Source of the DNA: an uncultured Prevotellaceae bacterium | GTDB lineage: Bacteria; Bacteroidota; Bacteroidia; Bacteroidales; Muribaculaceae | Assembly: GCA_900319525.1 (NCBI GenBank) | Contig: ONOU01000019.1 | Coordinates: 1-53,592 of the forward strand | DNA: 53,592 nucleotides | Direction: 5' to 3' | Shown: in pieces, positions 41,829 to 49,627 of the stretch | Layout: each line of letters opens with the position of its first letter | Position numbering within the stretch: the stretch's first letter is position 1 | Notes under the pieces: model-generated | What the model was told of the DNA's origin: nothing | Seen by the model: the letters and a program-made list of their open reading frames with translations, nothing else | Databases searched by the model: none | Program-made: the position numbers and the translations under genes

Positions 41829-43271
41829 ATGAAGAAACTATTTTTGATACTGTTGGTCGCTGTGGCGACCGTGTCCTGTGGCTCGGTGCGCAAGGGCGGC
41901 ACTGGCGGTGGTGAGGTTACCGGCGTCGGCGCTACCGTGTTTAACGAGACTACCCCCTATGGCATGGTGCTTGTTGACGTGGGCTCGATGCGCGAGGGAC
42001 CCGGCGAGCGCGACTCCATCTGGGGTATTGACTCGACGGCCCACGGCATCTCGGTGGATGCGTTCTGGATGGACGAGATGGAGGTCAGCAACTCCAAGTA
42101 TAAGCAATTTGTTTACTGGGTGCGTGACTCTATCATCCGTGAGCGCCTGGCCGACCCTGCCTATGGTGGCAATGAGGAGTTCAAGATCGAGGAAGACAAG
42201 GAGGGTAATCCCGTTACCCCTCATCTCGACTGGAGCAAGAACATCCCCTGGAAGAACCCCAGCGAGGATGAGGAGCGCGCTATCGAGAGCGTCTATCGCA
42301 TCAATCCCATCACGGGTGTCAAGGAACTTGACGCCGCACAGATGAACTACCGCTTTGAGGTCTATAACCTGACCGAGGCCGCTAAGCGCCGTCACCGTTT
42401 TGACCCCACCCGCCGCGACTACAATACCGATCATGAGGTGGACCTGACGCCCCCCACCATCAGCAAGGACACCGCCTATATCGATGATGAGGGCCGCATC
42501 GTGCGCCAGACCATCACGCGCGCCTTGCAGAGCGACTATGACTTCCTCAACACTTACATTGTCAATATCTACCCCGACACGACTTGCTGGGTGAATGACT
42601 TTGAGAACGCTTATCAGGAGCCCTATGTGCGCATGTACTTTGCCAACGGCAACTACAATAACTATCCCGTTGTGGGTGTGAGCTGGGAGCAGGCCAATGC
42701 CTTCTGCCACTGGCGCACCGAGTTCCTGAAGAAGTCGTTGGGCAGCCAGGGTATCTATGTCGAGCCCTTCCGCCTGCCCACCGAGGCCGAGTGGGAGTTT
42801 GCCGCCCGTGCCGGCAAGAACAAGAACAAGTACCCCTGGGACGGCGACCTTCCCCTGACGGTGGACGAGGGTTGCTTCTATGCCAACTTCAAGCCCGATG
42901 AGGGTAACTACGTCAAGGACGGCTATATCATTTCGTCGCCCGTGGGCACCTATGAGCCTAATGACTACGGCTTGTATGACATGGCGGGTAATGTGAGCGA
43001 GTGGACATCCACCGCCTATACCGAGAGCATCGACCGCATGACAGACGACATCAACCCCGAGTACCGCTACTATGTGGCCCAAGAGGACCCCTACAAGATG
43101 TCGCGCAAGATCGTGCGTGGCGGCTCGTGGAAGGATGTGGTGCACAACTTGCGGTCCGACCTGCGCATGTGGGAGTACCAGAATGAGCAACGCAGCTACA
43201 TCGGCTTCCGTTGCGTGCGCTCCAAGGTGGGCCTCGTCAAGGGACGCCGCAAGAACTGCTGCAAGGACTAA
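41829..43271 (+). CDS. porK: GldK/PorK T9SS lipoprotein
   Basis: This 480-residue outer-membrane lipoprotein has signal peptide MKKLFLILLVAVATVSC (lipobox Cys 17). An FGE-sulfatase (SUMF1-like) fold includes FWMDEMEVSNSKYKQFVYWV (about 78), WEQANAFCHWRTEFL (about 287), RLPTEAEWEFAARAG (about 315), YDMAGNVSEWTS (about 380) and the final GGSWKDVVHNLRSDLRMWEY and IGFRCVRSK. PorK with PorN forms the large periplasmic ring under the outer membrane. Length and order are normal for GldK. It is followed 58 bp later by porL. Confidence 0.95.
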   Translation: MKKLFLILLVAVATVSCGSVRKGGTGGGEVTGVGATVFNETTPYGMVLVDVGSMREGPGERDSIWGIDSTAHGISVDAFWMDEMEVSNSKYKQFVYWVRDSIIRERLADPAYGGNEEFKIEEDKEGNPVTPHLDWSKNIPWKNPSEDEERAIESVYRINPITGVKELDAAQMNYRFEVYNLTEAAKRRHRFDPTRRDYNTDHEVDLTPPTISKDTAYIDDEGRIVRQTITRALQSDYDFLNTYIVNIYPDTTCWVNDFENAYQEPYVRMYFANGNYNNYPVVGVSWEQANAFCHWRTEFLKKSLGSQGIYVEPFRLPTEAEWEFAARAGKNKNKYPWDGDLPLTVDEGCFYANFKPDEGNYVKDGYIISSPVGTYEPNDYGLYDMAGNVSEWTSTAYTESIDRMTDDINPEYRYYVAQEDPYKMSRKIVRGGSWKDVVHNLRSDLRMWEYQNEQRSYIGFRCVRSKVGLVKGRRKNCCKD

Positions 43272-43329
43272 TCCTCAAACAGATTTCATAGTATAACCAT
43301 CACACTCAATTTTTCATCGTTAAGCAAAA

Positions 43330-44304
43330 ATGGGTAAAATCAAGAGATATAAAAAGAAAGCAGGCCGATTCCTGAAGAGTGACAGCGGCCAGCGGTTTTT
43401 CAACTTTGCCTACAGTATCGGTGCCGCTATCGTTATCTTGGGTGCACTGTTCAAGATCCTTCACATGCCGTTGGGCAATCTGCTGCTCAGCGTCGGTATG
43501 GGTACCGAGGTGTTGATGTTCGTGCTCACGGCATTTGACAAGCCCGAGAAGGAGTACCACTGGGAAGAGGTGTTCCCTGTACTTGCCAGCCAGGATCCCG
43601 AGGACCGTCCCGACTTCACCGGCGGTGGCGGAATCATCATCGGCGGCAATGGCGGCGGCAATGGTGAGGGAGGCGAGATCAATGTGAGCGTCTCTGAGGC
43701 CAAGAGTGCTGTGGGCCTGCCCCAGGGTGTGAACCTGAGCGAGGAAGACACGATGTCGCTGAGCGAGAGCATTGCCAAGATGGCTGCCGCCAGCGATCAG
43801 CTCTCACGCATGGCCGAGCTGACCGATGCCACCCAGCAATACCTGAGCCAGATGGCGGGCATCAGCGAGCAGATGCAGAAGCTGCAAGCAACGACCACGG
43901 CGCTCAACGAGGTTAGCCAGACCCTGCTGGGCAGCTACCGTGCCATCACCGACAATAGCCAGAATATCACCGAGAGCTCAACGGGATATGTGGATCAGAT
44001 GCAGGCGCTCAACCACAACATCAGTGGCCTGAATACCATCTATGAGATCCAGCTCAAGAGCATCTCCTCGCAGCTCGAGAACATCGACCGCGTGAACCGC
44101 GGCCTCAAGGACATCCGCGACATGTACGAGAAGAGTGCTGCCGAGAGTGCCCACTACTGTGACGAGACCGAGAAGATGGCGCGCTACATGAAGCAGCTCA
44201 ACAGCGTCTATGAGAAGATGATCAAGGCGATGACCGTCAACATGTACCGTCCCATGCCGGGAATGCCGGGCATTGACCCCGACAGCAATGACGAGAACGC
44301 TTGA
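43330..44304 (+). CDS. porL: GldL/PorL inner-membrane motor protein of the T9SS
   Basis: This 324-residue protein has two N-terminal transmembrane helices (about residues 24-45 and 47-68: GAAIVILGALFKILHM and LLLSVGMGTEVLMFVLTAF). Glu60 in helix 2 corresponds by position to the conserved membrane Glu of GldL that couples the proton gradient to rotation. A Gly-rich linker (GGGGIIIGGNGGGNGEGG, about 97-114) leads to a cytoplasmic coiled-coil domain rich in Gln, Ser and Met up to the C-terminus. PorL works with PorM as the T9SS energy module. The Gly-rich linker is encoded by GGC repeats and may vary in length. Confidence 0.95.
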   Translation: MGKIKRYKKKAGRFLKSDSGQRFFNFAYSIGAAIVILGALFKILHMPLGNLLLSVGMGTEVLMFVLTAFDKPEKEYHWEEVFPVLASQDPEDRPDFTGGGGIIIGGNGGGNGEGGEINVSVSEAKSAVGLPQGVNLSEEDTMSLSESIAKMAAASDQLSRMAELTDATQQYLSQMAGISEQMQKLQATTTALNEVSQTLLGSYRAITDNSQNITESSTGYVDQMQALNHNISGLNTIYEIQLKSISSQLENIDRVNRGLKDIRDMYEKSAAESAHYCDETEKMARYMKQLNSVYEKMIKAMTVNMYRPMPGMPGIDPDSNDENA

Positions 44305-44397
44305 CGCGTAGCGCTTCATTATTCATGAAGTATAACCAAGCACAAGATTTATCGACACAATACAATTCTATTTTAAACAATAGAGAAGAAAAGATAG

Positions 44398-45981
44398 ATG
44401 GCAACCTCTAAAAATAAGAGCGTCAACCGCATGTCGCCGCGAGAGAAGATGATTAACCTCATGTACATCGTCTTGACGGCTATGCTTGCACTGAATGTCT
44501 CGAGCGACGTGCTCAACGGCTTCAGCCAGGTGCAGGACGGTTTGACACGCTCCAACCGCACCATCACGGCGCGTAACCAAGCCCTCTATGCCCAGCTGCA
44601 GGCCTTCAACGAGAAGAATCCCGAGAAGGGCAAGGTGTGGCTTGACAAGGCGACGCAGGTGGTGGGGGAGACCGACAAGCTCTATGACTATATCGACTCG
44701 CTCAAGTTGCAGATCGTGCGCTTTGCCGATGGCGAGGAGGCCGATGTCAACAACATCGTTAACCGCGATAACCTGGATGCCGCCAGCGTGATCATGCTCT
44801 CGGCCCAGGGCGGTAAGGGCAAGGCCCTCAGGACGCGCATCGACCGGTACCGCCAGTTCGTGACCTCGTTCCTCGAGGATCCCGAGAAGCGCAAGAATCT
44901 GGAAACCGCTCTCTCGACCACGCCGCCCAAGAGTGCCGGCGTGCAGATGGACCAGAAAAAGACGTGGGAAGAGACCATGTTTGACAACATGCCCACAATC
45001 GCAGCTGTCACCCTGCTCACCAAGTTGCAGAATGATATCCGCTATGCCGAGGGCGAGGTGCTCAACCAGATGATTACTAACGTGGACTTGGGCGACCTGC
45101 GTGTGAACCTGGTCAATGCCTTTGTAGTGCCCGACTCACGTATCGTCATGCGCGGTACCAAGTACAGCGCCCAGATCGTGCTCGCTGCAATCGACACCAC
45201 CCAGCGCCCCGTTGTCTATATCAACGGTAGCCGCCTGGGCAACAACAACGGCCTCTATGAGGTGGGAACGAGCAAGGCTGGCACCTATGACTACTCTGGC
45301 TGGATCGAGGTCCTGGGCCGTGATGGCAGCGTCACCCGCCGCGACTTCAAGTCGAGCTACACCGTCATCGACCCGCTGGCAACCATCAGTGCCACGATGA
45401 TGAACGTCCTGTATGCCGGTATCAACAACCCCATCAGCATCGCTGTGCCGGGAGTGCCGCAGGGAAGCATCAGTGCCTCGATGACCAACGGAACCCTGAC
45501 CAAGAGTGGTGAAGGCTGGATTGCCCATCCCTCCAAGGTGGGTGCCGAGTGTGTCATCTCGGTGACCGCCGAGATGGACGGCCAGCGCACCAATGTGGGC
45601 AGCACCACCTTCCGCGTGCGCAAACTGCCCGACCCGCTGCCCTTCATTTCCTATAAGGACGCCAACGGCCAGCCTGCCCGATACAAGGGTGGCAAGCCCT
45701 TCTCCAAGGCATTACTGCTGGCTGCGCCAGGTCTTGACGCTGCCATCGACGACGATATCCTGAACATCGACTACAAGGTCGTGTCGTTTGAGACGGTCAT
45801 CTTTGACTCGATGGGTAACGCCATCCCCGAGCTGTCTAACGGCTCGCAGTTCTCCGAGCGCCAGAAGGCCGCCCTGCGCCGCCTGCAACACGGCAAGCGC
45901 TTTATCATTACCCGTGTCAAGGCTACCGGCCCCGACGGCATCACCCGCGACATCCCCGCTATCGATGTGATTGTGAACTAA
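44398..45981 (+). CDS. porM: GldM/PorM trans-periplasmic T9SS protein
   Basis: This 527-residue protein has one N-terminal membrane helix in MSPREKMINLMYIVLTAMLA (about residues 18-38). A long periplasmic part follows, made of a helical domain (to about 220) and several beta-sandwich domains (from about 225, with VNAFVVPDSRIVMRGTKYSA and NVLYAGINNPISIAVPG). It would link the PorL motor in the inner membrane to the PorK/PorN ring. Motifs and length match the family (GldM of about 515 residues). A 93-bp gap separates it from porL with no clear promoter. Confidence 0.95.
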   Translation: MATSKNKSVNRMSPREKMINLMYIVLTAMLALNVSSDVLNGFSQVQDGLTRSNRTITARNQALYAQLQAFNEKNPEKGKVWLDKATQVVGETDKLYDYIDSLKLQIVRFADGEEADVNNIVNRDNLDAASVIMLSAQGGKGKALRTRIDRYRQFVTSFLEDPEKRKNLETALSTTPPKSAGVQMDQKKTWEETMFDNMPTIAAVTLLTKLQNDIRYAEGEVLNQMITNVDLGDLRVNLVNAFVVPDSRIVMRGTKYSAQIVLAAIDTTQRPVVYINGSRLGNNNGLYEVGTSKAGTYDYSGWIEVLGRDGSVTRRDFKSSYTVIDPLATISATMMNVLYAGINNPISIAVPGVPQGSISASMTNGTLTKSGEGWIAHPSKVGAECVISVTAEMDGQRTNVGSTTFRVRKLPDPLPFISYKDANGQPARYKGGKPFSKALLLAAPGLDAAIDDDILNIDYKVVSFETVIFDSMGNAIPELSNGSQFSERQKAALRRLQHGKRFIITRVKATGPDGITRDIPAIDVIVN

Positions 45982-46011
45982 CATCATTGAAACTAATTGT
46001 ACAACGAGAAT

Positions 46012-47190
46012 ATGAAAAGTCTTAGATTGATATCTGCTCTACTGCTCATCGGCTTGGCCCTGCAGGGTGGTGCACAGGTGAAAAAACGCACCGCTGGCGA
46101 CTCGCGCAAGAAGGACAAGAAGGAGGGCGCCGCAGTGATTACCGATCGTCAGCAATCGTTCTACGAGGTGAGAGAACCCAGCGATGCCGACCTGCAGTGG
46201 ATGAAGGTCATCTACCGGCAGATCGACTTGACCAAGGGCAAGAACCCGGCTCTCTATTATCCCGAGGAGCCCAATGCCGATGGTGAGAACCTGTTTTTCA
46301 TCATCATGAGGCTGCTGGCCAATAACCAGATCTCGGCCTACGAGTACCTGGATGGCCGCGAGATGTTCACCGATGAGTTCAAGATTAAGGTGGGCGAGAT
46401 GATGGACCGTTTCCACATCTATTATACCGAGGCCAAGGGCAGTACCGAGAAGAACCCGATCTACGAGTTTGAGGCTGCTGATATCCCCAGTAACGAGGTG
46501 CTCAGCTATTACATCATCGAGAAGTGGGAGTTTGACACGCGCAGCAACCAGATGAAGGCTCGTGTCGAGGCGCTCTGCCCCGTACTTCACCGCATGGACG
46601 AGTATGGTGGTGAAGCCGTGAAGTATCCCATGTTCTGGGTCAAGCTCAACGACATCCGACCCTACATGGCACAGCAGTATATCTTCACCGACGATGACAA
46701 CAACCTGGCGCGTTACAGCATCGATGACTTCTTCAAGTTGAACATGTACTCGGGCGAAATCTACAAGACCAAGAACCTGCGCAACCAGTCCTTGCGCCAG
46801 ATGTACCCCGAGGACGAGGCCTACAAGCATGCCCAGGACAGCATCGAGCAGCGCCTGCGCAGCTTCAACCAGGACCTGTGGGTGCCGCCACTCGAGGTGC
46901 TGCAGGCCCGTGCCGAGGCTGAAGAAAAAGCCCGTGCCGAGGCCGAAGGTGAACTTGTGGAAGGTGAAGAAGGCGCAGCCGAGGGCGAGGTCGCTGCCGA
47001 CGACAGTAAGGCAGATGACGAAAAAGTCACCCGTACCACCAAGCGTGGCGCAAAATCTTCGTCCAAGAACAAGTCCACCAAGAGTAAGTCTAAAGAGAAG
47101 AAAACCAAGATCAAAGAGCGTAAACCCAAGACCAGCACGCAGACGGTCAACACTGGAGTGCGCTCGGTGCGCAACCGCAAGAAGAACTGA
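46012..47190 (+). CDS. porN: GldN/PorN T9SS protein with a charged C-terminal extension
   Basis: This 392-residue protein has signal peptide MKSLRLISALLLIGLALQGG. The GldN core follows: VIYRQIDLTKGKNPALYYPE, NLFFIIMRLLANNQISAYEY and YSIDDFFKLNMYSGEIYKTK. It forms the PorK/PorN periplasmic ring. After the core (about residue 295) comes an unusual tail of about 95 residues, first acidic (EAEEKARAEAEGELVEGEEG) and then strongly basic (KSSSKNKSTKSKSKEKKTKI, ending NRKKN). Such a tail is not part of the conserved PorN domain. The ATG at 46012 is preferred over an upstream TTG. A strong terminator follows. Confidence 0.94.
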   Translation: MKSLRLISALLLIGLALQGGAQVKKRTAGDSRKKDKKEGAAVITDRQQSFYEVREPSDADLQWMKVIYRQIDLTKGKNPALYYPEEPNADGENLFFIIMRLLANNQISAYEYLDGREMFTDEFKIKVGEMMDRFHIYYTEAKGSTEKNPIYEFEAADIPSNEVLSYYIIEKWEFDTRSNQMKARVEALCPVLHRMDEYGGEAVKYPMFWVKLNDIRPYMAQQYIFTDDDNNLARYSIDDFFKLNMYSGEIYKTKNLRNQSLRQMYPEDEAYKHAQDSIEQRLRSFNQDLWVPPLEVLQARAEAEEKARAEAEGELVEGEEGAAEGEVAADDSKADDEKVTRTTKRGAKSSSKNKSTKSKSKEKKTKIKERKPKTSTQTVNTGVRSVRNRKKN

Positions 47191-47215
47191 CCTGTCGCGC
47201 ACATCTCATTATCAC

Positions 47216-47253
47216 AGCATTGCATGGAACACTTGCTCCATGCAATGCTTTTA
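47216..47253 (+). terminator. Rho-independent terminator of the T9SS operon
   Basis: AGCATTGCATGGA (47216-47228) pairs perfectly with 47237-47249 (13 bp, 8-nt loop), followed by TTTTA. It lies 25 nt after the porN stop codon. Confidence 0.9.
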
Positions 47254-47305
47254 TATCGTCATTTCGATGAGAGCAAACCGCTGATGCACAATTTGTACGC
47301 TATGT

Positions 47306-47329
47306 AGAGACGCGAAATCTTGCGTCTCT
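47306..47329. repeat. REP-like GAGACGC palindrome
   Basis: AGAGACGC (47306-47313) and GCGTCTCT (47322-47329) around GAAATCTT. From memory, GTAGAGACGC...GCGTCTCTAC palindromes are common intergenic repeats in Bacteroidetes. Confidence 0.6.
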
Positions 47330-47354
47330 CGTGCGGAAAAATCTTGAAAAATCC

Positions 47355-47385
47355 TTGGCCAAAAAGGAAAGATTGTGTAACTTTG
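47355..47385 (+). promoter_or_regulatory. Promoter of rpsU
   Basis: -33 TTG (47355-47357), 20-bp spacer, -7 TAACTTTG (47378-47385). The transcript would start near 47392, giving a leader of about 187 nt. Confidence 0.7.
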
Positions 47386-47391
47386 CGGCGC

Positions 47392-47578
47392 TCAAAAATG
47401 AAACGGAGGTGTAAATCCTACTGTAAGAAATTGATAATCAATACATATCGACCCGAATCGCATCGCTAGGCCCGTGGCTCGCCAGCGATGTGTCATCCAT
47501 GTAGAGCCGCAACCAGGATAAGAGAATCCAAACAATTAACAAACAAATAAAACAATTTTAAACAAAAACAAACTCATT
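47392..47578 (+). promoter_or_regulatory. Long structured rpsU leader with an internal SD-like site
   Basis: GGAGGTG (47405-47411), complementary to the 16S rRNA 3' end, lies about 13 nt from the predicted 5' end with no usable start codon at normal spacing. Further on are ATTGAT-a-ATCAAT (47430-47442) and a stem CATCGCT/AGCGATG (47461-47467 with 47484-47490). The last 50 nt before the rpsU ATG are A-rich and lack an SD. The leader could mediate autoregulation by S21; no known RNA family was recognised. Confidence 0.5.
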
Positions 47579-47770
47579 ATGATTATTGTTCCCGTTAAGG
47601 AAGGCGACAACATCGAACGCGCCCTCAAGAAATTCAAACGTAAAACTGAAAAGACCGGTGTCATTAAGGAACTGCGCAAGCGTCAGGCTTTTGAGAAGCC
47701 CTCAATCACCAACCGCAAGAAGATGATGAAGGCAGAGTACGTGCAGCAGTTGCGCACTCGTGAGGAGTAA
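47579..47770 (+). CDS. rpsU: 30S ribosomal protein S21 (bS21)
   Basis: This 63-residue basic protein has the bS21 sequence: MIIVPVKEGDNIERALKKFK, then RKTEKTGVIKELRKRQAFEK and a Lys/Arg-rich end. It sits near the 3' end of 16S rRNA in the small subunit. In Flavobacterium, published structural work shows bS21 with bS18 and bS6 occluding the anti-SD sequence, which explains SD-independent translation in Bacteroidetes. Its own start has no SD and an A-rich upstream region. It has a separate promoter, a long leader and a terminator, so it is monocistronic. Confidence 0.97.
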   Translation: MIIVPVKEGDNIERALKKFKRKTEKTGVIKELRKRQAFEKPSITNRKKMMKAEYVQQLRTREE

Positions 47771-47803
47771 TACGCTTCACCGCGTTTTTCAGCACAATAA
47801 AGA

Positions 47804-47844
47804 GACGGAAACCGAATCAAAATATCGGTTTCCGTCATTTTTTT
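47804..47844 (+). terminator. Rho-independent terminator of rpsU
   Basis: GACGGAAACCGA (47804-47815) pairs perfectly with TCGGTTTCCGTC (47825-47836), followed by A and seven T (47838-47844). Confidence 0.95.
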
Positions 47845-47854
47845 GGCCTAAAAT

Positions 47855-47886
47855 TTGCAATTCACAGAAATAGTTGCTAACTTTAG
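47855..47886 (+). promoter_or_regulatory. Promoter of xerC-hpf
   Basis: -33 TTTG (47855-47858), 20-bp spacer, -7 TAACTTTA (47879-47886, last base off consensus). It lies upstream of the ATG at 47957 and argues against any longer xerC reading. Confidence 0.55.
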
Positions 47887-47956
47887 CACGTCAAAAAGCA
47901 GGCTTTCCTGCTCCGTGATTCCGGGGCCCGCCTGTCATGCACCACACAATACGCCT

Positions 47957-48868
47957 ATGAACGCAACAGTAGAACGCTTCCTGCAATACATGCGCCTCGA
48001 ACGCAACCTGTCCTGGAGGACGGTGGACCTGTACCGCCGTAGCCTGGATCAGTGGGAGGCCTATATGACTGCGGGCGGACGGCCGTTGGACCTGCAATCG
48101 GTCACCGAGGGCGACATCCGCTCGTGGCTGATGTACCGTTCAGGGCAGGGTGACTGCTCGGGCACGCTGCGGCACAAGCTGCAAGCCTTGAGGGCGCTGT
48201 ACCGCTACCTGATGCGCCATGGCGGGATGACAACCAATCCTGCCGCGCAGGTTGAACTCGCCAAGCTGGCCAAGCCTTTGCCCAAGTTCGTTCGTGAAAA
48301 GACGGTCGATGCTGCGCTGGATGCCGACATCGACAAGGACGATTTTACCCAGGTGCGTGACCGCCTCGTCGTGATGCTGCTCTACGAGACGGGCATCCGC
48401 CTGAGCGAGCTCATCGGCTTGCAGGATGCTGCCGTCGATGTCGTCAAGCGCGAACTCAAAGTGAGGGGAAAACGTGACAAGGACCGCATCGTCCCCTTTG
48501 GCGACGAGTTGGCCATGTGGGTGACCGATTACCGCCGGCTGCGGGCCGATGTGCCGGCCCAGTGCGGCAACCTGCTGCTCACGTCCAAGGGTAAACCCCT
48601 CTATCCCTCGCTGGTGTATCACGTCGTCCATGACTCGCTGGCAACGGCTGGCGGAACAGGCAAACTCAGTCCCCACGTGCTGCGGCACACATTTGCCACC
48701 GTGCTGCTCAACAATGGGGCTGAACTGAACAATGTCAAGGAATTGCTGGGCCATGAGAGCCTGGCGGCCACTCAGGTGTACACCCATGTGACACTGAGTG
48801 AACTAAAACATAATTATGAACTCGCCCATCCACGGGCACTAAAAAAAGGAGGTTATTATGGAAATTAA
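47957..48868 (+). CDS. xerC: Tyrosine recombinase XerC/XerD-like
   Basis: This 303-residue recombinase has an N-terminal SAM-like core-binding domain (about 1-90, NATVERFLQYMRLERNLSWR) and a catalytic domain with the R-K-H-R-H-Y set: Arg in LLYETGIRLSELIGL (about 150), Lys in VRGKRDKDRIVPF (about 177), HVLRHTFATVLLNNG (about 240), GHESLAATQVYTHV (about 265) with the nucleophilic Tyr. It would resolve chromosome dimers with a partner Xer protein. There is no adjacent integrative element, so a housekeeping role is likely. Its last 11 bases overlap hpf, whose SD lies inside the xerC coding sequence. Confidence 0.93.
   Translation: MNATVERFLQYMRLERNLSWRTVDLYRRSLDQWEAYMTAGGRPLDLQSVTEGDIRSWLMYRSGQGDCSGTLRHKLQALRALYRYLMRHGGMTTNPAAQVELAKLAKPLPKFVREKTVDAALDADIDKDDFTQVRDRLVVMLLYETGIRLSELIGLQDAAVDVVKRELKVRGKRDKDRIVPFGDELAMWVTDYRRLRADVPAQCGNLLLTSKGKPLYPSLVYHVVHDSLATAGGTGKLSPHVLRHTFATVLLNNGAELNNVKELLGHESLAATQVYTHVTLSELKHNYELAHPRALKKGGYYGN
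48846..48857 (+). promoter_or_regulatory. Perfect Shine-Dalgarno sequence of hpf
   Basis: AAGGAGGT (48846-48853) is fully complementary to the 16S 3' end and lies four bases before the hpf ATG. It is the only strong SD at a start codon noticed in this window, where other starts are SD-less. Confidence 0.85.
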
Positions 48869-49151
48869 AATCAATGCCATCCACTTTGATGCAACCGAGA
48901 AACTTAACGACTTCATCAACAAGAAAGTCGAGAAACTGGGTAAGTATAACGAGGAAATCGCTAATGCCGAGGTCGTTCTCAAAGTAGTGAAGCCCGAGAC
49001 GGCCATGAACAAGGAGGCATCTGTGCGGCTCAACGTGCCTCGCAACGAGGACCTGTTTGCCAGCAAGGTAGCCGATACATTTGAAGAGGCTATCGACAAC
49101 TGCGTTGACGCCCTCAAGCGCCAGCTTGAGAAAGGCCGCCGCGACAGGTAA
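48858..49151 (+). CDS. hpf: Ribosome hibernation-promoting factor (HPF/YfiA, short form)
   Basis: This 97-residue protein has the beta-alpha-beta-beta-beta-alpha layout of short HPF/RaiA: MEIKINAIHFDATEKLNDFI, KKVEKLGKYNEEIANAEVVL, then a basic C-terminal helix (DALKRQLEKGRRD). It binds the 30S decoding centre and inactivates ribosomes in stationary phase or stress. It overlaps xerC by 11 bases, has a perfect SD (unusual here), and is followed by a strong terminator. The rpsU-xerC-hpf proximity puts two ribosome-state genes together. Confidence 0.93.
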   Translation: MEIKINAIHFDATEKLNDFINKKVEKLGKYNEEIANAEVVLKVVKPETAMNKEASVRLNVPRNEDLFASKVADTFEEAIDNCVDALKRQLEKGRRDR

Positions 49152-49182
49152 CACCCAACCCCCATATCGAAGACATATCCAC

Positions 49183-49223
49183 GCCCCCTGCCGGCACGCA
49201 ACCGCCGGCAGGGGGCATCGTTT
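49183..49223 (+). terminator. Rho-independent terminator of xerC-hpf
   Basis: GCCCCCTGCCGGC (49183-49195) pairs perfectly with 49204-49216 (13 bp, 8-nt loop), followed by ATCGTTT. Confidence 0.85.
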
Positions 49224-49248
49224 AATCCCTAAAAATAATTAGAAATAA

Positions 49249-49279
49249 TTGCTTAAATTAAATATTTATTATATATTTG
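49249..49279 (+). promoter_or_regulatory. Promoter of the LRR/dockerin gene
   Basis: -33 TTG (49249-49251), 20-bp spacer, -7 TATATTTG (49272-49279). It implies a leader of about 340 nt before the ATG at 49628. Confidence 0.65.
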
Positions 49280-49285
49280 CAGCGC

Positions 49286-49627
49286 AAAGTGATGGGTAGT
49301 ACCTATTATTGAGCAAGACATTTCATTTAACAAGGCGAGAGCGTTTTGTTTTTGACCTAATCAGAGAAAATTCGCCAAAATTTTGCACAGGTCAAAGGCA
49401 GCCTGAAACGCTCCGTCGTTGGTTGCATGGTTCGCTCATTCCCTTGGACAAGGGGCGAGGGCTTGACCATAAGGCCAAGCGTAGGGGGGGGATGACTGTT
49501 TGCAGTGCAAGGGCGTTTGGCGATGCCTCTCTGATTGGCGAACAGGCAGACGAAGTCCCTGCGCTTTCTATTTACCCTTATTTATGTTATGCCGAATTCG
49601 GGGGACATAAGAGGCACCTAAAATGCG
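49286..49627 (+). other. Long 5' leader with nested hairpin upstream of the LRR/dockerin gene
   Basis: About 340 nt without a convincing gene. A nested hairpin is readable: GAGCGTTT/AAACGCTC (49339-49346 with 49406-49413), inside it TTTGACCT/AGGTCAAA (49351-49358 with 49389-49396), and at its tip AAAATT/AATTTT. A second hairpin is CCCTTG-ga-CAAGGG (about 49440-49453). A 146-codon frame from a TTG at 49309 overlaps the next gene and has no recognisable domain. The leader could be a regulatory RNA or a degraded element. Confidence 0.5.

Noticed and set aside
41838-43190. A 450-codon open frame on the minus strand opposite porK
   Set aside because: Antisense shadow of a clear FGE-domain gene; composition is unlike real proteins.
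47392-47578. tRNA or known small RNA in the rpsU leader
   Set aside because: No T-loop GTTCRAnnC, acceptor stem or CCA; only small stems. Left as an unclassified leader.
47957-48868. xerC as the integrase of a mobile element
   Set aside because: No attachment-site repeats, no cargo genes, and it overlaps the housekeeping gene hpf; a chromosomal Xer role is more likely.
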